The notes below the pieces were generated by a model that saw nothing but the letters and a program-made list of their open reading frames with translations, was not told the origin of the DNA and made no database searches. A stretch of 64,000 bases of DNA from an uncultured Candidatus Melainabacteria bacterium (GTDB lineage Bacteria > Cyanobacteriota > Vampirovibrionia > Gastranaerophilales > Gastranaerophilaceae): positions 291,449-355,448 of the forward strand of contig CATLFB010000003.1 in NCBI GenBank assembly GCA_949927415.1, written 5' to 3'. A program made the position numbers and the translations under genes. Of the stretch, positions 60,503-64,000 are shown piece after piece (position 1 is the stretch's first letter; each line of letters opens with the position of its first letter).

Positions 60503-61738
60503 ATGAATAGTCACGAAATTATTAAAAAAGCTGAAAAAGATTTAAGAGAACAATTTGAAATTATTGAAGATATAAGGGATTTAAACCAGAAAAAAGTTTT
60601 GGAAGCGTTTATTGAAAACAAAGTCGCTCCCGAACATTTCTACACAGTTTCAGGCTACGGCCACGACGATTTGGGCAGAGAAGTTCTGGATAAAGTTTTT
60701 GCAGATGTTTTTAAGGCTGAAAAAGCACTTGTCAGAGTACACTTTGCATCAGGCACACATACTCTTGCCTGCTGTCTTTTTGGCTGCCTTCGCCCGGGAA
60801 ATAAATTAATCTCCGTTGCAGGCGCTCCGTATGATACAATGCAGGAAGTTATCGGAACCGCAGGCGATGACGAGACAAAAGAAGATTCTTTAATCGCCCA
60901 TGGCGTTTTGTATGATGAAATTCCGCTTCTAAACGGCACAGACATCAACTTTGACGCTCTTGAAAAGAAAATAGATAAAACAGTCACAATGGTTCTGATT
61001 CAGCGCTCAAAAGGCTATTCAACACGCAAATCTCTTTCAATTGACACAATCGAAAAAATCTGCAAAACAGTTAAATCAAAAAATCCTGACTGTATTTGCT
61101 TTGTAGACAACTGCTACGGAGAATTCGTGGATTCAAAAGAACCATTAGAAGTCGGCGCCGATTTGATTGCAGGCTCTTTAATAAAAAACCCCGGCGGCGG
61201 CATTGTTGAAGCCGGCGGCTACATTGCAGGTAAAGCAAAATGGGTTGAAAAATCCGCAAACCGTCTAACGGCTCCCGGAATCGGCTCTGAGGGCGGTGCG
61301 ATGTTTAATCAGCACAGACTTATGTTTCAAGGGCTTTTCATGGCGCCATCCGTTGTGTGCGATGCAGTGAAAGGCGCAGTTTTAGCGGCCAAAATCTTTG
61401 ATGAAATCGGCTACGATTCTTCTCCGAAATACAACGAAAAACGCACTGACATAATCCAGAATATAACATTTAGCGCGCCGGAGCCTCTGGAAGAATTCTG
61501 CCGCACAATCCAATCGCTTTCGCCGGTAAACGGATATGTAACACCGATTCCTGAATACATTCCTGGCTATGAAGATCAGGTAATTATGGCAGGCGGAACA
61601 TTCATCGAAGGCTCCACAATAGAACTTTCGGCAGACGGACCTATGAGAGCGCCTTATGTTGCCTACATGCAGGGCGGATTGAACTATTCTCACGTAAAAA
61701 TTGCTCTGGAAAAATTCCTCGACAAAGTTACAAAATAA
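60503..61738 (+). CDS. methionine gamma-lyase-related PLP enzyme ('aluminium resistance' family)
   Basis: 411 residues. PF06838-type protein: YTVSGYGHDDLGREVLDKVF, VHFASGTHTLACCLFG (PLP phosphate loop), CFVDNCYGEF (PLP Asp), and the PLP-binding Lys in AGSLIKNPGGGIVEAGGYIAG. C-terminal GGTFIEGSTIELSADGPMR and PYVAYMQGGLNYSH. The reaction has not been well defined in most members; C-S lyase activity is likely. TATAAT at about 60470 and AAAGGGA precede the ATG. Confidence 0.92.
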   Translation: MNSHEIIKKAEKDLREQFEIIEDIRDLNQKKVLEAFIENKVAPEHFYTVSGYGHDDLGREVLDKVFADVFKAEKALVRVHFASGTHTLACCLFGCLRPGNKLISVAGAPYDTMQEVIGTAGDDETKEDSLIAHGVLYDEIPLLNGTDINFDALEKKIDKTVTMVLIQRSKGYSTRKSLSIDTIEKICKTVKSKNPDCICFVDNCYGEFVDSKEPLEVGADLIAGSLIKNPGGGIVEAGGYIAGKAKWVEKSANRLTAPGIGSEGGAMFNQHRLMFQGLFMAPSVVCDAVKGAVLAAKIFDEIGYDSSPKYNEKRTDIIQNITFSAPEPLEEFCRTIQSLSPVNGYVTPIPEYIPGYEDQVIMAGGTFIEGSTIELSADGPMRAPYVAYMQGGLNYSHVKIALEKFLDKVTK

Positions 61739-61881
61739 TTGAGATAACATCGCCTTCTCTTCAAAAATTTCGAAACCTCAAATTTTGTTTTCAAAAACAT
61801 AATTGTTAAGTTTCGTAAACCTCAAATAGCACCTTATGACTAATTCTTAAGGATTACTCACTGAAATCAACAGGGGAATAA

Positions 61882-61908
61882 TTGACAGAACGATTTTTGT
61901 GGTAAACT
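61882..61908 (+). promoter_or_regulatory. promoter of the glucan phosphorylase-like gene
   Basis: TTGACA (61882-61887), 15-base spacer, TAAACT (61903-61908) preceded by TGG (extended -10). The 61739-61881 gap holds a direct repeat (TTTCGAAACCTCAAAT and TTTCGTAAACCTCAAAT) and no gene. Confidence 0.5.
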
Positions 61909-61976
61909 GTTATGGTACCCCACAGAAAGTGGTATTAGACAAAGTACATAGTATTAAGAAGAGGAAAGGTGAAGAT

Positions 61977-63668
61977 ATGTCATTACCAAACGTAGCATAT
62001 TTTTCAATGGAAATCGCAATGGATCAGTCTTTGAAGACTTATTCAGGCGGTTTGGGATTTTTAGCAGGTTCACATATGTTATCTGCAGGTTATTTGCAAA
62101 TGCCTATGGTCGGTGTAACTATGTTATGGTCTTACGGTTATTATGATCAAAGAATTGCGCATGATGGTCAGGTTGAAGTTGCCTACATCAGAAAATATTA
62201 TGACTTCCTTAAAGATCCTAATGTTTCTACTGAAGTAGAAATCTTCGGGGAAAAAGTTAAAGTAAAAGCGTTGTTGGTTGAACCCGAATTGTTCGGAACC
62301 TGCCCTGTATACCTTTTGACAACTGATATTGAAGGCAACAGCGAATGGGCTAAGAGCATTTCTCACAAGCTTTATGACGGAAACGAAAAAATCAGAATCG
62401 CTCAGGAAACAGTTCTTGGTGTTGCCGGCGTAAGAATCCTTCAGGCTGTAGGATACAACTTTGATGTTATCCACATGAACGAAGGTCACGCACTTCCGGC
62501 AGCTTTCGAATTGTTAAGACAGTACAACGGCAACCTCGAAGAAGTTAAAAAGAAAACAGTCTTCACAACACACACACCTGTTGCTGCAGGTAATGAAGTT
62601 CACTGGGTTGACACTCTTCTTGAAGGCGGGTTCTTCGCAGGTGCATCAAGAGAAACAGCAGTTCAATTGGGCGGCGAAAACTTCTCTTTAACCGTTGCAG
62701 CTTTAAGAATGTCAAGACTTGCCAACGCAGTTTCTCAATTGCACGGTCTTGTATCTAATAAAATGTGGGAATGGGTTGACGGCAGATGCCCGATTAGAGC
62801 TATCACTAATGCTGTAAACCTTCACTACTGGCAGGATGATAGAATCAAAAACGTACAAACAGCTTATGATTTGCTTTCTGTAAAAAGAGAAATGAAAGCT
62901 GAACTGTTTGAGTATGTTGCAAACGTAGCCGGCAAAAGATTCAACCCTGATGTTTTGACAATCACATGGGCAAGAAGATTTGCAGACTACAAACGTGCAT
63001 GGCTTATCCTTATGGATAAAGACAGAATCAACAAATTGTTAGACGAAAACAAAATCCAAATCATTTTCGCAGGAAAATTCCATCCGGATGATGTTATGGG
63101 TAAAGAAATGTTTAACAAATTGTTAAACCGTTCTCATTCACTCAAAAACGTTGTTGTATTACCGGGTTACGAACTTGAACTTTCAGGAATGCTGAAACGC
63201 GGTTCTGACATTTGGTTGAACACTCCGTTAAGACCGTTTGAAGCATCAGGAACTTCCGGCATGTCAGCTAACATGAACGGCGCATTGCACCTGTCAATTT
63301 ATGACGGCTGGACAGTAGAAGGTACATTCAACGGAATCAACGGCTACACAGTTGAATATCCGGGACTTGACGATGATATGCCTTGGGAAGAACGCCACTG
63401 GAAAGATCATGAATCTGTAATGGATACTCTTGAAAACAAAATCATTCCGACATATTACGAAAACAAACAGGAATGGGCACGTTTGATGAGACAGGCAATC
63501 AGAACTTCAGAAGCTTATTTCAACTCTGACAGAATGGTTGTTGAATACTACAACAGATTGTACAAACCCATTGCACACAATGATTCAACATCAGGCGGTG
63601 AGAAAAAAGAAATGAATATTTCAGAAACTCCGACATTCGATGCCTGGACCTTCTCAAATATTAAGTAG
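61977..63668 (+). CDS. glgP: alpha-glucan phosphorylase homologue (GT35, short type) without the PLP lysine
   Basis: 563 residues from ATG 61977 (GGAAAGGTGA upstream). Short GT35 type: AYFSMEIAMDQSLKTYSGGLGFLAG at the N-terminus, VIHMNEGHALPAAFELLR, VFTTHTPVAAGNEVH, and WARRFADYKRAWLI with the conserved Arg and Lys. In the PLP site the family has EASGTSGMKAA, with Lys holding PLP; here it is EASGTSGMSANMNGA, so Lys is Ser (codon TCA). Normal phosphorolysis needs PLP, so it may be inactive, differently active or use PLP non-covalently. Followed by a strong terminator. Confidence 0.85.
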   Translation: MSLPNVAYFSMEIAMDQSLKTYSGGLGFLAGSHMLSAGYLQMPMVGVTMLWSYGYYDQRIAHDGQVEVAYIRKYYDFLKDPNVSTEVEIFGEKVKVKALLVEPELFGTCPVYLLTTDIEGNSEWAKSISHKLYDGNEKIRIAQETVLGVAGVRILQAVGYNFDVIHMNEGHALPAAFELLRQYNGNLEEVKKKTVFTTHTPVAAGNEVHWVDTLLEGGFFAGASRETAVQLGGENFSLTVAALRMSRLANAVSQLHGLVSNKMWEWVDGRCPIRAITNAVNLHYWQDDRIKNVQTAYDLLSVKREMKAELFEYVANVAGKRFNPDVLTITWARRFADYKRAWLILMDKDRINKLLDENKIQIIFAGKFHPDDVMGKEMFNKLLNRSHSLKNVVVLPGYELELSGMLKRGSDIWLNTPLRPFEASGTSGMSANMNGALHLSIYDGWTVEGTFNGINGYTVEYPGLDDDMPWEERHWKDHESVMDTLENKIIPTYYENKQEWARLMRQAIRTSEAYFNSDRMVVEYYNRLYKPIAHNDSTSGGEKKEMNISETPTFDAWTFSNIK

Positions 63669-63687
63669 TTTCTAAATAAAACTCCAA

Positions 63688-63720
63688 AACGACCGGTTTA
63701 TTTAAGCCGGTCGCTTTTTA
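63688..63720 (+). terminator. intrinsic terminator after glgP
   Basis: CGACCGG / CCGGTCG 7-bp stem (63690-63696 with 63707-63713), then T5. Confidence 0.85.
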
Positions 63721-63767
63721 TTATTTCAAATTTCGTTAAGGAGCCTCAGCCCCCCTCCCCGAAACGG

Positions 63768-63833
63768 TCCTCTCACCTCTCACCTCTCACTTTTCACTCC
63801 TAACCTCTCCTCACCACCTCTCCCCCTCCAAAT
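63768..63833 (+). repeat. G-free pyrimidine-rich low-complexity tract
   Basis: 66 bases without a single G on the + strand, built from variants of TCACCTC and CCTCTC. It lies between the glgP terminator and the promoter of the next gene. No gene is seen in 63721-63876. Confidence 0.6.
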
Positions 63834-63876
63834 GTAACGAAACTTTACGAACCAAGTCGAAATTTGCCGAAATAAT

Positions 63877-63904
63877 TAAAGTTTTTCACAACTTGTGCCG
63901 TAAT
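63877..63904 (+). promoter_or_regulatory. sigma-28 (FliA)-like promoter, copy 3
   Basis: TAAA (63877-63880; extended TAAAGTTT as in the FliA consensus), 16-base spacer, GCCGTAAT (63897-63904), 35 bases before the ATG at 63940. Confidence 0.65.
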
Positions 63905-63939
63905 ACATGACAAGGAAATAATTCGAAAGGAAATTCGTC

Positions 63940-64000
63940 ATGGGTATGGCTGCTTCGCAAGCTCGTTTCTTGGGGCTTACGGCTAGAAAAACTAATACCG
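63940..64000 (+). CDS. MGMAASQAR-family protein, member 3 (truncated by window edge)
   Basis: Only the first 20 codons are in the window: MGMAASQARFLGLTARKTNT. They match the start of the genes at 16674-18626 and 46782-48809. GAAAGGAA precedes the ATG. The protein's middle and C-terminal regions cannot be seen. Confidence 0.8.
   Translation, partial: MGMAASQARFLGLTARKTNT

Overview
The window is about 64 kb of AT-rich bacterial chromosome with short intergenic gaps and genes on both strands. It looks like a non-photosynthetic cyanobacterial relative, most likely a gut Gastranaerophilales/'Melainabacteria' (Vampirovibrionia). The reasons are a Tic20-like protein, AMIN and CHASE2 domains, prepilin-like proteins of the FTLAEVLITLGIIG type, no photosynthesis or respiration genes, an anaerobe-type superoxide reductase with ferritin, and several lineage-type proteins starting MGM(A/S)ASQAR. 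The taxonomic call is inference from remembered families, not from a search.

Layout. 1-6.6 kb: truncated membrane sensor, phosphodiester glycosidase, Tic20-like/TPR pair, rsfS-rpiB, and two tandem coiled-coil paralogues, one cut by an in-frame TGA. 6.8-20.4 kb: recG, CHASE2 adenylate cyclase, a KDPG aldolase/sugar kinase/CsaB operon, a dockerin-like protein, tRNA-Leu(UAA), a patatin, the first MGMAASQAR protein, and a PLP decarboxylase-like/PilZ pair. 20.4-25.8 kb: secY-rplO-rpmD-rpsE and a phosphohexomutase. 25.8-34.9 kb: an orphan ABC permease, two flavoproteins, a pseudopilin, a repeat-bearing MnmC-type methyltransferase, thrB, ferredoxin and a coiled-coil protein. 35-45.8 kb: AI-2E permease, radical SAM protein, leuD, rpsL-rpsG, a hybrid-cluster-protein relative without its metal ligands, glutaredoxin, wecB, an SPFH protein and an AMIN protein. 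46-50.2 kb: an accessory-looking block with a Gly/Cys-rich small protein, a GIY-YIG protein, a GLUG-containing MGMSASQAR protein and a putative zinc metalloprotease. 50.2-64 kb: two-component pair, superoxide reductase/ferritin, a large SRP RNA, envelope enzymes (GT2, YdjC, phospholipase D), an ART-like protein, a VWA protein, a methionine gamma-lyase-like enzyme, an alpha-glucan phosphorylase homologue lacking the PLP lysine, and the start of a third MGMAASQAR gene.

Most notable signal. All three MGM(A/S)ASQAR genes have the same promoter-like element, TAAA, exactly 16 bases, then GCCG(T/A)(A/C)A, 32-43 bases before the ATG. This resembles the flagellar sigma-28 (FliA) consensus. The two complete proteins keep the same N-terminus and the same coiled-coil C-terminus around unrelated centres, the layout of flagellin/axial-type proteins. 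One is followed 12 bp later by a HExxH protein. I propose a co-regulated, probably exported family; its function is unknown.

Other points: three genes with canonical -35/-10 boxes placed so that transcription should begin at or next to the ATG (leaderless mRNAs), a second shared AT-rich upstream motif on two coiled-coil genes, and several enzymes that kept their fold but lost key residues.
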